From Adineta vaga (taxonomy: Eukaryota; Rotifera), in assembly GCA_021613535.1 (NCBI GenBank), contig CP075493.1:3844001-3908000 (forward strand): a stretch of 64,000 bases of DNA, in the 5' to 3' direction. Positions 52,897-63,108 of this stretch are shown one piece after another. The notes under the pieces are model-generated. The model was not told where the DNA came from. It did not search any database and worked only from the letters and a program-made list of their open reading frames with translations. Numbering within the stretch: the first letter of the stretch is position 1; each line of letters opens with the position of its first letter. Made by a program: the position numbers and the translations under genes.

Positions 52897-53834
52897 ATGA
52901 AAGAAATATTTTAGAAATAAAAAATTTATATGATTTAATTGCTTCTGTTTCTCTCGTTCTATCTCTTCTTCTCGTTTATTTTATTCTATTTGTCAAAATT
53001 TTACTTTATTAATATATATTAATTATGCACAGACTATCAATATTTTCAATTGCTTGAAGGTTAATAACAAGTGACATTGTTGTTTCAAACTGGTTCTCTC
53101 TGCTTATAACAAACAGCTTATCTTTCGTCTAATGAATATTGTCATGGAGAACGCTCATATCGTGAGAAGAAGAAAAAACAATCTTGTTATTTATATAAGT
53201 TGAAAAGAAAAAGATCTTAGTAATCATAAAATGACAATGAGTATTTGTATGATAGATACTCATTTCGGGAAGTTTTTTTTTTTATAAAAACGAGAGTGTA
53301 GATAGAAATGAATATATCAAAGACTTCATCGAGAAAGAAAACTCGTTTTGTTTGTAAATGATCTTGATATAGTTGCCTTTCTTTACAATAGGTATATCAA
53401 TCAGAAATTCATGTCTTTAGGTAGAATTTAACGGAGTTGGTACCTATTCTTAATAGAAAATGTTTATTCTTCTCGTGATACCGAAGGGGAAATACGCTAA
53501 GAAGTTACATCATGAAACATTAATTGAAAAAATATGAATGCCATTACATTATTCTAAATTGCACGATGTACTTTCACCAAATGTTTCATTGTTGTATGAT
53601 GTGTATAAAAGAATTAAAAGATATTATTTTTACTTTAAGACCTTGATCTATTCTTTTCTTTATCATTTAATTTCTATTGTCAACAATGATTGTTTTTAAT
53701 GCTATGATATCATTATTATTCATATCGTAAGATTAATATCTATTACGTTACAGAATATCAATAATTACAATTCAAATGGATTACAAAGAGTATAAATACG
53801 ACAGTCAAATCAGATCTTTTCACCAAACTCAACG
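52897..53834. other. Spacer holding upstream half of a tandem duplication
   Basis: The portion about 53290-53600 is repeated in diverged form at about 54280-54440, upstream of the decayed copy of the small secreted gene (shared words TTGATATAGTTGCCTTTCTT and CATCGAGAAAGAAAACT). No additional gene. Confidence 0.6.
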
Positions 53835-54201
53835 ATGAAACTTTGTCTACTTTTATTACTTATATTTATTATTACGATTAATGGTAATCCATTCAATCGC
53901 GAGTAAGTTTCAAAAGATATTTTGGTAAAATAGAATTAATTGAATCAATTGTAGATGTAAATGCAAAGCTGTTTCAAATACAGTTCATTTTCCCTTTCAT
54001 TCATGGGAATTATCATCATGTAAACTGTGTTCGTGCAAAGATGCTGCAATGGTTAATTGTGAAGAAGCATGTAGAAGTATGGTAGAATCCTATGCACGAA
54101 CTGGCTGTGGAAAAGTTATCAAAGGTAGTAAAGTGAAATATTCATGGGATGCAAGTTCATGTTCAAGCGGTGTCAGCAAACTAGAATATACATGTGCTTA
54201 A
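53835..54201 (+). CDS. Small secreted ten-cysteine protein
   Basis: Two exons, 53835-53902 and 53955-54201 (52-nt intron), 104 aa. A strong signal peptide (MKLCLLLLLIFIITINGNPF) precedes a mature chain with ten cysteines (pattern beginning CKC, then CKLCSC, CEEAC, GCG, SSCSS and a final YTCA). No family recognised. The even cysteine number and small size fit an extracellular disulfide-rich protein; binding or defence roles would be guesses. A TATAAATA sequence about 45 nt upstream of the ATG could be a core promoter element. A degraded duplicate lies immediately downstream. Confidence 0.75.
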
Positions 54202-54279
54202 AATTGAACTGAAGATTTTCAAATAATCTTTTCTTTTCTTTTTTGTAATATCAATAAAATATTTTGATTAACAATGGTT

Positions 54280-54910
54280 TGTAGATGAGAATGAAATATC
54301 AAAAACCTCATCGAGAAAGAAAACTTCTTGATATAGTTGCCTTTCTTTACCATAAGTATACCAGTTAGAAGTTCATGCCTTGAGGCAGAATTTAACGGAG
54401 ATGACAGTTTCCACCAAATATTTCATTGTTGTATGATGTATCAAAAGAATTAAAAGATATTATTGTTTTCATATCATTTAATCTCTGTTGTCTACAATAA
54501 TTGCTTTTGATGCTATGATATTTCCATTAATCATATGACGAGATTAGCCTTTATAATTGAATTAAATGGATTACATTACAAAGGATATAAATATCACAGT
54601 CAAGAAAAAAACTGTTTTTCTATCAGATGCAACAATTAAACTGTCTGCTTTTTATACTTACACTTGCGATTGCTATCAATAGCAATCTACTCAATCGCAA
54701 GTCTTGGAAGATGTTTCGCCAAAATGATAATCAATTGATGGATGTTTTCTCTTAGGTCTATGAATATTATCATCATGCAAAAATAAGGTAGATTCATTTA
54801 GACGAGCTCGTTGTGGACAAGTTCGTAAAGGTAATCAAGTGCGATATTTATGGGAAGTAACTTCATGCTAAAATGGTGTTAGCAAGGATAAATATATATG
54901 TATTTAAAAT
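54280..54910 (+). pseudogene. Decayed tandem copy of the ten-cysteine gene
   Basis: Upstream flank, signal-peptide exon and C-terminal exon can be aligned by eye with 53290-54201. The start codon is changed (ATGAAACT to ATTAAACT near 54634), a stop interrupts the signal-peptide frame, part of the cysteine region is missing between about 54770 and 54800, and TGT near the end has become TAA (TCATGCTAAAATGG). The poly(A)-side flank (TATCAATAAAATATT) is conserved in both. The copy is therefore non-functional. Confidence 0.7.
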
Positions 54911-56042
54911 GAAATAAAAGATTTTCAGTAAATATTTAGTTTTTCTTTAATATCAATAAAATATTGAATCTTTGTTCGAATTAAACTGAAACATTTCATG
55001 TCAACAGATCTGTAATTAATTGTTTTGTATATCAAATATACATTTTTTTAATGATAAATAAAAGTAATATGTTTCATTGATTTCATGTTTTTTCTACTGG
55101 AACACAATTTGAGTATGTCGATTTCTATATTCTTTGCCAACGATTATTTCTACAATCATGACGAAACAATTGCACTCATTCAAATACTTTGATATGTCTT
55201 TCAAATGATTCAGATTACTATACTAAATCACATAAGGTATGAAACTTCAATGTATTCGATATTGTACCTTTGTAAACATATACTCACGAGTGCTACATTG
55301 TATGTATTCAATGAACCATAACGCAAAATACTATCTTTAAATAGAAACGATAATTTATGCTATACAGCTCAAAGAATTTCTCATTTCATGACGTTCTTTC
55401 AAATCAAAACTCAGAGATAAAAAATTATGAATCATTTTGCTATGAAAAAGTCCAATGCGCCATTGTGTTGTGCATTCTTTTTCTTAAACTAAAACGGAAC
55501 AAACATTATCTTTTCCTTTACTTTTCTCCTCCATGACTCAATAAAATATTTCGTAAACAAATACACGTGGTTGCAATGCAGTGATGAAAGTTAGTATTGG
55601 CAAAGGTGTAACGTTTGAAATGAAGATAATTTTTGAATACAAATTGGAAAATAATATCGAGAGATTAGCATAGTTTTTTCCGGAAAATTTTGAGGCGTCA
55701 TCGATAGAATTCGATCTAGACTATTTCCAAAATCCTAATCTATGAAATGATATCATCTAAAATCAAACTATGATGATTGACTTTGTTTATTGAAATAAGA
55801 ATTCTACATGTTCATAAATAATATCTTCTTTAAAATTGATTTCGAAAAAAAAATACACAGTTTTCTTGTTACTGATATGTTTCTTTTTTTCTTTGCCTCT
55901 CTTTTTCTCTCTTCTTTTTCTTGCTGCTAATGTGGGTATGTGTGTTTTTTCTCCTTTCGTTCTTTTCTTTTGTCCCATAATAGTTGCTCACTAAGAGTGT
56001 CTTTCATATTCAATGACCAGTTTTCTTCTCTTGAAATAACTG
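54911..56042. other. Intergenic, no gene recognised
   Basis: AT-rich spacer. The open frames at 55787-56124 on the minus strand are low-complexity (lysine/glutamate) and overlap the promoter side of the B-box gene. Confidence 0.5.
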
Positions 56043-56979
56043 ATGGCTTCTGCACGAAATCTTTGTCAGCATTCAGATACTGATGGTACTCAATGTAAAT
56101 CCAATGATTATATTCTTTGTCCACATTGTCAATTACAATTATGTTTAAAACATTTGAATTCTCATCAAAATTTACTTCGTTCGGACTTGGATCGTCTTTG
56201 TGATAAGATAAATTTCACTCGAATGAATTTCGATAATTTACTTTTTGATTCTACAAATCATCGTGAATATTTATTTAAACAATTGGATGATTGGTATGAT
56301 CAACAATTGGATTTAATTAATAAAATCTATGCTGAAAAACAACAAGAAATACAAATTTTAAGTTTAAAATCTCACATGGAATTCGATACATATAAACTTA
56401 AGAAAGAAAAACAATTGAAAAATAATCTGATGAAACAATTAAATAAAGTTTTAAAACAAAAACAAGTTCATATTGACGATTTAAACGAAATGAAAACGAA
56501 ATTAGATTTAATTCAACGTGGTTTAGATGAACTTAAAGAATTAAAAATTGATATGTATTTCAATCCAACAAATTTTGATATTAATATTATCAAACGACGT
56601 TATGTCGAAGCTGCAAAGGTAAATGCTTTCAACCGTATCAATAATCATATAGATTAGTTATTCATAAAATGAACAAATTTATTAACTATTTCTTCTTTTT
56701 TAGCCATTGTTTAATGATGATGATGATAACCTATGGGAAACAGATGACGAAAAAGAAGAAGAAGAGGAAGATGAAGAGAATTCAAATTTCGAACAAAATT
56801 TATCGGTACCTTCTCTGATTCTTTCTCCGCCAGAACCTTCTATATCGTCATTGCCGACAATAATCGTGAAAAAAGCCCCGTTAAAACTTGTGATCAAACG
56901 ATTGCAACATTCAACGATACGTTCTGAAATCAAATACAAATTGCATGCAATCAACACACCACTACCGATTATTACATAA
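56043..56979 (+). CDS. B-box-like zinc finger coiled-coil protein
   Basis: Two exons, 56043-56618 and 56704-56979, 267 aa. The first 50 residues hold a zinc-binding pattern (CQHSDTDGTQC, CPHCQLQLCLKHLNSH) that fits a B-box. A long helical region (residues about 60-190, LKKEKQLKNNLMKQLNKVLK) follows, and the tail is strongly acidic (DDDDNLWETDDEKEEEEEDE) then basic (KKAPLKLVIKRLQ). Resembles the TRIM layout without a RING. Such proteins are numerous in bdelloids; a scaffold role is only a guess. No motif gives a partner. Confidence 0.75.
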
Positions 56980-57981
56980 GGCAAGTTTGATAACGAAAAA
57001 ATAAGGCACGACACGTGATATTATAGATTTTCTTTTTTGTCGTTTTTTTCTTTTGTAAATTAAAAATTAAATTTATAAATAAACAATTAATAGAGATGAA
57101 AATAAATGTGTTTTTCTCTTCTTATCTGTATACGTCACAGTATGCGAAAGGTCCTCATGCTGAGTCGAGCAAAGGTAGAAGGAAAAAAAGAATGCGAAAA
57201 AAAAACAGTATAATAGAATATGACGAGGTATTTTTTTTCTTCTGTTCTGCAATTATAAAAAAAAGAAAAAAAATGAGGAAACGGGTTGATATTATCAGGT
57301 TTTATAGGTCTATACAGTTAAAGTCAAGATATAATCGATTTCGCAAAAATTATTTTTTCATCATGATTTCTTCATCGATATAATGATGAAATAAATCTGA
57401 ACAAAAATGAAATTATTTTCTTGGATGATTATATGAATTGAAAAGCAAAATGTTAATTTTAAATCTACTTGATATTTGAAATATCGAATAAATACCACAT
57501 TGATGCGAACAGATCATTTTAAAGTCAATCAAAATCAAGATAATTTGCATGAAAGAAAGAGACAGATTTTTTATGAGTTTTATTATTCTAAAAGAGTTTA
57601 TTTCTATCACTCATATTTGTCATTTTACTCGTTACAAATTATTTACTGATTACTCAATGTAGAACATTTCTCTCTGTCGTTTCTTTGTTAAACATTATTA
57701 ATTGAAGACACATGCTTCATTCGTATTTGTTTTCTTCAGAGTGTTGGATGGTACATATGATTGTTCGATTTCAGACATTTATGTTTCGAAAGCTGTTGTT
57801 GTTGTTGTTCGTTGAATAACTGACGATTACTTTCTTCTTTCTTCTCTTCTCTATACATCAAGAGAATTTCGTATCTTTTTTCTTTTTCATTTTTCTTTTT
57901 AACGATGTGTGTACATAAGAACAGTTAACGATAAGTAAGACGAGAAGTGTCGAGCATTCAAAGAAGAAAACGAGAGAAATC
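56980..57981. other. Intergenic, no gene recognised
   Basis: Mixed A-rich and pyrimidine-rich spacer including the 5' flank of the second LRRC74-like gene. ORFs at 57096-57383 (plus) and 57413-57610 (minus) are lysine- or isoleucine-driven and not supported. Confidence 0.5.
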
Positions 57982-59315
57982 ATGACAACGCGTAATCTTT
58001 TCGAGCGACCCGAGTTATTTGAAAATCAAACTCGTTTTATTTTATCGGCTGATGCCAAACCAAAACGTTTAACTCGATCATCGAGTGCCTTAGGACGAAG
58101 TTATTCTCGTGAACGTTTCGATTCAAATGCTAGTGGGTCAGATACACAAGATGTAGATGATGATTTCGAAAATCGAATTTCCGAAGATAATATCGATGAA
58201 ATTTATACCGAAAGAAAACCTATCGATCGAAATGAAGAAATTAATTATGATACAGATATTGAAGCTGATGTTGAACCACCACGAGATCATTCATGTCGTG
58301 CTATTTATATCGAACAATGTCGTCGTCATGGTATCGTTCCATCGACTCATTTCTTACGAAGTATTGATAATGATAATGTAACAATACGTTATTGTGGTTT
58401 AAAACCAATTAATATTAAAGTTATGGTCGCACCATTAAAAATCAATTCTACAATTACTAAACTTGATCTACGAGATAATTGTTTAGGTTCAAGAGGGACA
58501 ATTTATATAACAAATTTAATTAAAGAAAATAGTTACATTGATGAACTAAATCTCGGAAATAATGATATCGGTATTCATGGTATGTAATATAGAATCATTG
58601 TTCTTTGATTGATAAGTTTCTTTTTCTTCTAGGTTGTAAAATACTATGTAAAGTTCTTTGTACGAATCGTTCTATTCGAATTCTTCATCTTGATGGAAAT
58701 CGTTTTAATGATGAATGCGCACAATTTTTCGCTGAAGTTTTCTTGCAAAATGAATGTATTAATTATTTAAATTTAAATAAAAATTTCTTTGAAAATGACG
58801 CTACTGGTCGTCTATTTGGTCAATCGTTAATTGAAAATCAATCCTTACAAGAACTTCATCTTGCATGGAATCGTTTAAGTTCGAAAGCATGTGGTCTTCT
58901 TTTAAAACAACTTGGTGCAAATGCACGTTTGACAACGATCGATTTATCATGGAACGCTGCTGCTTTATTTACTGCGAAAGCTTTGAATGATTTATTGAAA
59001 AAAAATGCAATCATTGAACGAATTTATCTTGAACATAATAAATTTGATACTGAATGTGCGACGTATATTGGTAAAGGTTTGGCGAAAAATGAAACCCTAA
59101 AAATTTTATCATTAAATGGAAATCCATTAGAATCAAGTGGTTGCTATGCAGTCTTAAAACCTCTATTAAAACATCCAACATGTGGACTACAATCAATATC
59201 ATTAATTGGTATTATTGTAAATCGAGATTTTCTTGATTTAGTAACTGAACTTTCCGGTGTTCTACCGCAATTAGACATTAAAATTGGGAGAGAACGAGAA
59301 CAAGAGTTTGAATAA
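57982..59315 (+). CDS. LRRC74-like leucine-rich repeat protein, copy 2
   Basis: Two exons, 57982-58579 and 58633-59315, 426 aa. N-terminal 90 residues are charged and serine-rich (RSSSALGRSYSRERFDSNAS, then acidic). The segment YIEQCRRHGIVPSTHFLRSI aligns with the pre-repeat part of copy 1. Then follow seven or so RNI-type repeats: ITKLDLRDNCLGSRGTIYIT, IDELNLGNNDIGIHG, IRILHLDGNRFNDECAQFFA, LQELHLAWNRLSSKACGLLL, LTTIDLSWNAAALFTAKALN, IERIYLEHNKFDTECATYIG, LKILSLNGNPLESSGCYAVL. RNI repeats usually form a curved protein-binding surface; no partner is known. Copy 1 has many more introns, so this copy has lost introns or diverged early. The following GTPase gene starts 146 nt downstream on the same strand. 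Confidence 0.83.
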
Positions 59316-59461
59316 TTTGAAATAAAGAGAACAAAAAAGAAAAGTAAATGAAGAACTCTTTTGAATAAACGAGAAAGAACAAGAAAGAAATCACTGACGA
59401 CAATATATAAAGAAGTTTTTTTTCTTCTTTTCTTCATTCTCAAAGAAAAATTTAATAATAA

Positions 59462-60736
59462 ATGGCATCGACGTCACCTTCACATGCCCTCATAGCTGAA
59501 CCTGATTCAGAATTTCTACAAACCAATACAAACGAACATGCACCCTTACAAAACTATTTGCGTGAACGTTTGCTTGATCTTCGTACACGAAATTATTCGA
59601 ATACCGGTATAGCTGATGCCAAAGCTATTGAAAAGATTTCTTCAGAATTTGAAATACTTGTATTTGGACCTGCACGTGTCGGTAAATCAACATTAATACG
59701 AGAACTTTCCGGTGATGATCAAATACGGACAAGTGCAGGTTTGAATGCTTGTACACAAACAACAACAGCTTATACAGATCAATTTGGTGTTCGATGGTGG
59801 GATACACGTGGTATGTATTGATATTTATGATGTAAAAAGTTGTAAATTTATGAATACGATATTGTAGGCATTGAACAGTGGACAGAATCGGAAGGTCGTT
59901 CGTTTTTAAAAGAGAAATTTCTTGATCGTCATATTATACCACGGGCAGCAATATTCTGTCGTACATCGGGTGCACTAGCGAATACATCTGTCTTACAATT
60001 ATTATTTCATGAACTTGAATCACATGGTATTGCTCTATTTTATGTAATTACACGATGGCCATTTTTACCACGACGTGAACAAATTATTATTGTTGATGAA
60101 GCTATTCAATTGTTAGGTGGTAAAGCAACAGGAATTTATCTTTCGAAAGTAAAAGAAGTCAATTCAAGTCCTCAACAAGTAGAAATTATTACACCTTCAT
60201 CAGGTATTGGTTGTTTCGCTTCTCGTCGTTCGTCTCATCCTATTCCAGCAAATGCAACTGCTCCTATCCCATTACCACCATCCCCTCGCTATCGAGCACT
60301 TGAATGTAAACCTGACATCTCGTATGTCGTTCCAGTAAATTCATGTATCGATGAATTAGGTGATGCATCAAAAAATACATCATTTTCTGTCATGAATCTC
60401 GCACTTCTTCGACACTTAATTATTACTAAAACGTGCCGTGGAAATGATCGTGAACAAAAACTAATTGATTTATATAAAAATCAAATGTCTCTCTTTGCTA
60501 CTATTGGTTATCATGCATTTGAAGTTCTAGATGATCTTGGTTATGGAGCATCATCTTTTGGATTAAACAAAAAAGAAGAAGAAATTTATCGTGCTTTGAA
60601 ACAAGGTGGACAAAATCAACATATGGCTACACCAGCAATTAAAGCAGTGATTGATAAAGTAACAAATACTATTTCATTTCCAATGGCTTTAGTTTCCTTA
60701 ACACAACCTATGATTTCAGCAGTTGTTAAACGTTAA
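59462..60736 (+). CDS. P-loop GTPase-like protein of unknown family
   Basis: Two exons, 59462-59810 and 59868-60736, 405 aa. A Walker A/G1 motif GPARVGKST (about residue 77) follows a beta strand (FEILVF), a G2-like threonine run (ACTQTTTAYT) and a G3 motif WDTRG come next. The expected G4 (N/TKxD) is not visible; the corresponding strand reads FYVITRWPFLPRREQ, so base recognition may differ. The C-terminal half has a basic/proline linker and a helical domain (ATIGYHAFEVLDDLGYGASS, KAVIDKVTNTISFPMALVSL) that could touch membranes. It resembles the MMR_HSR1/AIG1-dynamin type of GTPase core but I know no named orthologue. A long pyrimidine tract ending CAAAG precedes the ATG by about 16 nt. Confidence 0.7.
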
Positions 60737-61155
60737 TGATATTGTAAATGATTTTATTTCTTAATATTCAAGCAAAACTGAATATATTTGTTTGTTTTCT
60801 ATAATAATCAAGCGTCAAATAACTATTTGTAAGTATAGAACTGATAAACTTATTGTATTTAAACACTGATCTTTTGAAATAAAATAAATAAAAAATTATT
60901 ATTCATTGATTGATTTCAGATATATGACCGATCAAAATTGTCATTGGACATAAATGTTACATAGATTTATCTCTTCATAACAATCTTACAATGAGTATAA
61001 ATCTTCTTTTCATTCACATTATGTAGTAAGAAATACGCTACAAACAAGTTTCATACCATTTTTTATATTCTACACGACTGAATGTGATCAAAGAGATTAT
61101 ATTTAATGAAGAAAAGACTATTTGTTTTTAATAACAATGGTATAGATGAGTGTAT
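60737..61155. other. 3' flanks of convergent genes
   Basis: Both neighbours end here. AATAAAATAAATAAAA-type polyadenylation words occur near 60881-60897. Nothing else recognised. Confidence 0.5.
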
Positions 61156-62148
61156 CTATAATGGAGCTATTTGATTATTTCTCACAGGTAGTAGTTCGAC
61201 TCCCACACATATTCTTCGTCGTTGTAAATGAAGAACTTTTTCCAATTTAAAATAGAGCTCCGGTAACGATAATAATGACACAAATGGAAATAAAAGAACG
61301 ATGTAATAGCTAGCGAAACCTGCGAGAGTTTCAAACTTAACACCGATGTTCGATGGTAAACCGCATATACGTAAAAAAATAATTATTGCAAATGGTGTAG
61401 TAAGCAGAAGATAGAGAGCAGATATCCATAATAATTGTACAGTCATTTTTCGATGTTTTCGCCATTGAATATGTTGTCGTATGCGATACCGTTGTCGAAG
61501 AACACGTACGAGCAGAGCCGCACTAAAGATAACAATAAATAAACTTGGAATAATATTATTAACAATAGTTTCATATGCGCGAAATGAAGAATTATTGGAA
61601 ATACAAGTTGTTATACAAATCATTTGGGTAATATCAAAAAGATTTTTACATGATGGAAAAGAATAAACAAATAAATAGAAGATAAACCAATAGACGAGAA
61701 TTAAAATTAAAGGAAAATAATGAAAATAGAAGCGTTTTCTTCTTGTTGCGACCCATTTATCATGAAAAATCAGAATATGTCGTTCGACTGAAGCCCATGC
61801 AAAGAGTAATAATTGTAAAATATAAATTGCCCAATCAATAAATCCCCAAATAGAACAAAAAATAAATGATCTTGGCCATGTATCATCATGAGTATAATAA
61901 TAAAGCATCCATGGATAATTTGTTAATTCACAAAAAAGAACAGTAAATAATAAAAGTATAATAACATGATTATTTAAAGATCGACGAAGTGTTCGATCAG
62001 AAATAAGATGATAAAGAACGAATAATGAGCAAAAAAAAGATGGAATAAGAAAAACAAGAAAAAGCCAAAACTTGATAATTGATGGTATAAAATCATTAGA
62101 TGAAATCGCAATTGAATTATTAGGTTTAGTAATATTTGCATTCAACAT
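61156..62148 (-). CDS. Rhodopsin-type G-protein-coupled receptor
   Basis: Single exon of 330 aa from ATG 62148. An extracellular N-terminus with NxS/T sites (NANITKPNN) is followed by seven hydrophobic segments: FWLFLVFLIPSFFCSLFVLY, IILLLFTVLFCELTNYPW, FIDWAIYILQLLLFAWASVE, FPLILILVYWFIFYLFVY, IIPSLFIVIFSAALLVRVLR, LLWISALYLLLTTPFAIIIF and FASYYIVLLFPFVSLLSLPE. The TM3 end reads SVERH, taking the place of the DRY motif; TM7 lacks NPxxY and has LSLPELYF instead. Cysteines in loops 1 and 2 (FIFC, CISNN) could form the usual bridge. Intronless orphan receptors of this type are expanded in bdelloids. Ligand unknown. Confidence 0.82.
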   Translation of the reverse strand: MLNANITKPNNSIAISSNDFIPSIIKFWLFLVFLIPSFFCSLFVLYHLISDRTLRRSLNNHVIILLLFTVLFCELTNYPWMLYYYTHDDTWPRSFIFCSIWGFIDWAIYILQLLLFAWASVERHILIFHDKWVATRRKRFYFHYFPLILILVYWFIFYLFVYSFPSCKNLFDITQMICITTCISNNSSFRAYETIVNNIIPSLFIVIFSAALLVRVLRQRYRIRQHIQWRKHRKMTVQLLWISALYLLLTTPFAIIIFLRICGLPSNIGVKFETLAGFASYYIVLLFPFVSLLSLPELYFKLEKVLHLQRRRICVGVELLPVRNNQIAPL

Positions 62149-63108
62149 TTATTAATTATATATTGAAGAAAAATAAAGAATCGATTCGTTTTTGAACGAT
62201 TAGTGAGATTAACAAGATTCCAATTGACAGAGAAAAAACACTTCATTTTGATGTTTTTAAAGCTAAAAAGAGTAGAAAAAATCCGTTAATCTTACACTAC
62301 TTCTCTTCGTTATAAAACTTCAATTAACTAAGCTGAGAATAGTCACCTTTTTTAGAAAGACTATAATTAAAGACTAATTTAGATACTCTTTGATTTCTAT
62401 TTCTTAAATAAATTTTAATGAGACAAATAACAGAATTCAGAGAAATTTTCTCGACAGCTTTTACTACAATACATATTGATAGGAAAGTAATACTTACGAA
62501 CTCTAATATTAACTTATTATGAACGTCAAAAAATGCTAGTAAAGCATATAATCATGGAAATTCCAACTAGAAAAAAATGAATTCATTATGCATTCTGCAC
62601 TTGTTGAAAGGCTCAAATCTATTCTTATTATACACAAAAAACATAATCAGTGATACGCTCTCTTTGTTAACTAAAAAACAAAAGAATGTATCAATGTTAT
62701 ATAGATATCCACATAAATTCATACCTATTTAGTAATTAATATAAAGCTTAGGAAAGTAATACATCAGAAATATAATACTACTCTCTTCAGCAGTTCTTTT
62801 TCATCCGATATTGTACTCAAATATATAGAAAGTACCTATATGTTATCACTCCTAGCTATCTTGGTACAGAATTTCATTATCATTCAATGATATAGTATAA
62901 TTAGTAAAGCATGTTTGTCAATATGTCTGAGAAATTGCGCATGTTTTCTTATGCTGACTTGTCACATATATTTATCGAAAAGAAAAAGAAACAGAAAAAG
63001 TCAATAAACTTGACAAGAATAATATGTTTTACAAAAGCAAAAAGAAAAAGAAAAACTAAGGTTTTAAATATTAGAATATGTAAAATAATTACAAATTAAT
63101 CATCAGTT
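62149..63108. other. Intergenic, no gene recognised
   Basis: AT-rich spacer between the GPCR start and the 3' end of the last gene; the short plus-strand frame at 62911-63099 is lysine-rich and not supported. Confidence 0.5.

Noticed and set aside
55787-56124. Minus-strand lysine/glutamate-rich frames upstream of the B-box gene
   Set aside because: Low-complexity reading of a pyrimidine-rich stretch; partly antisense to the B-box gene.
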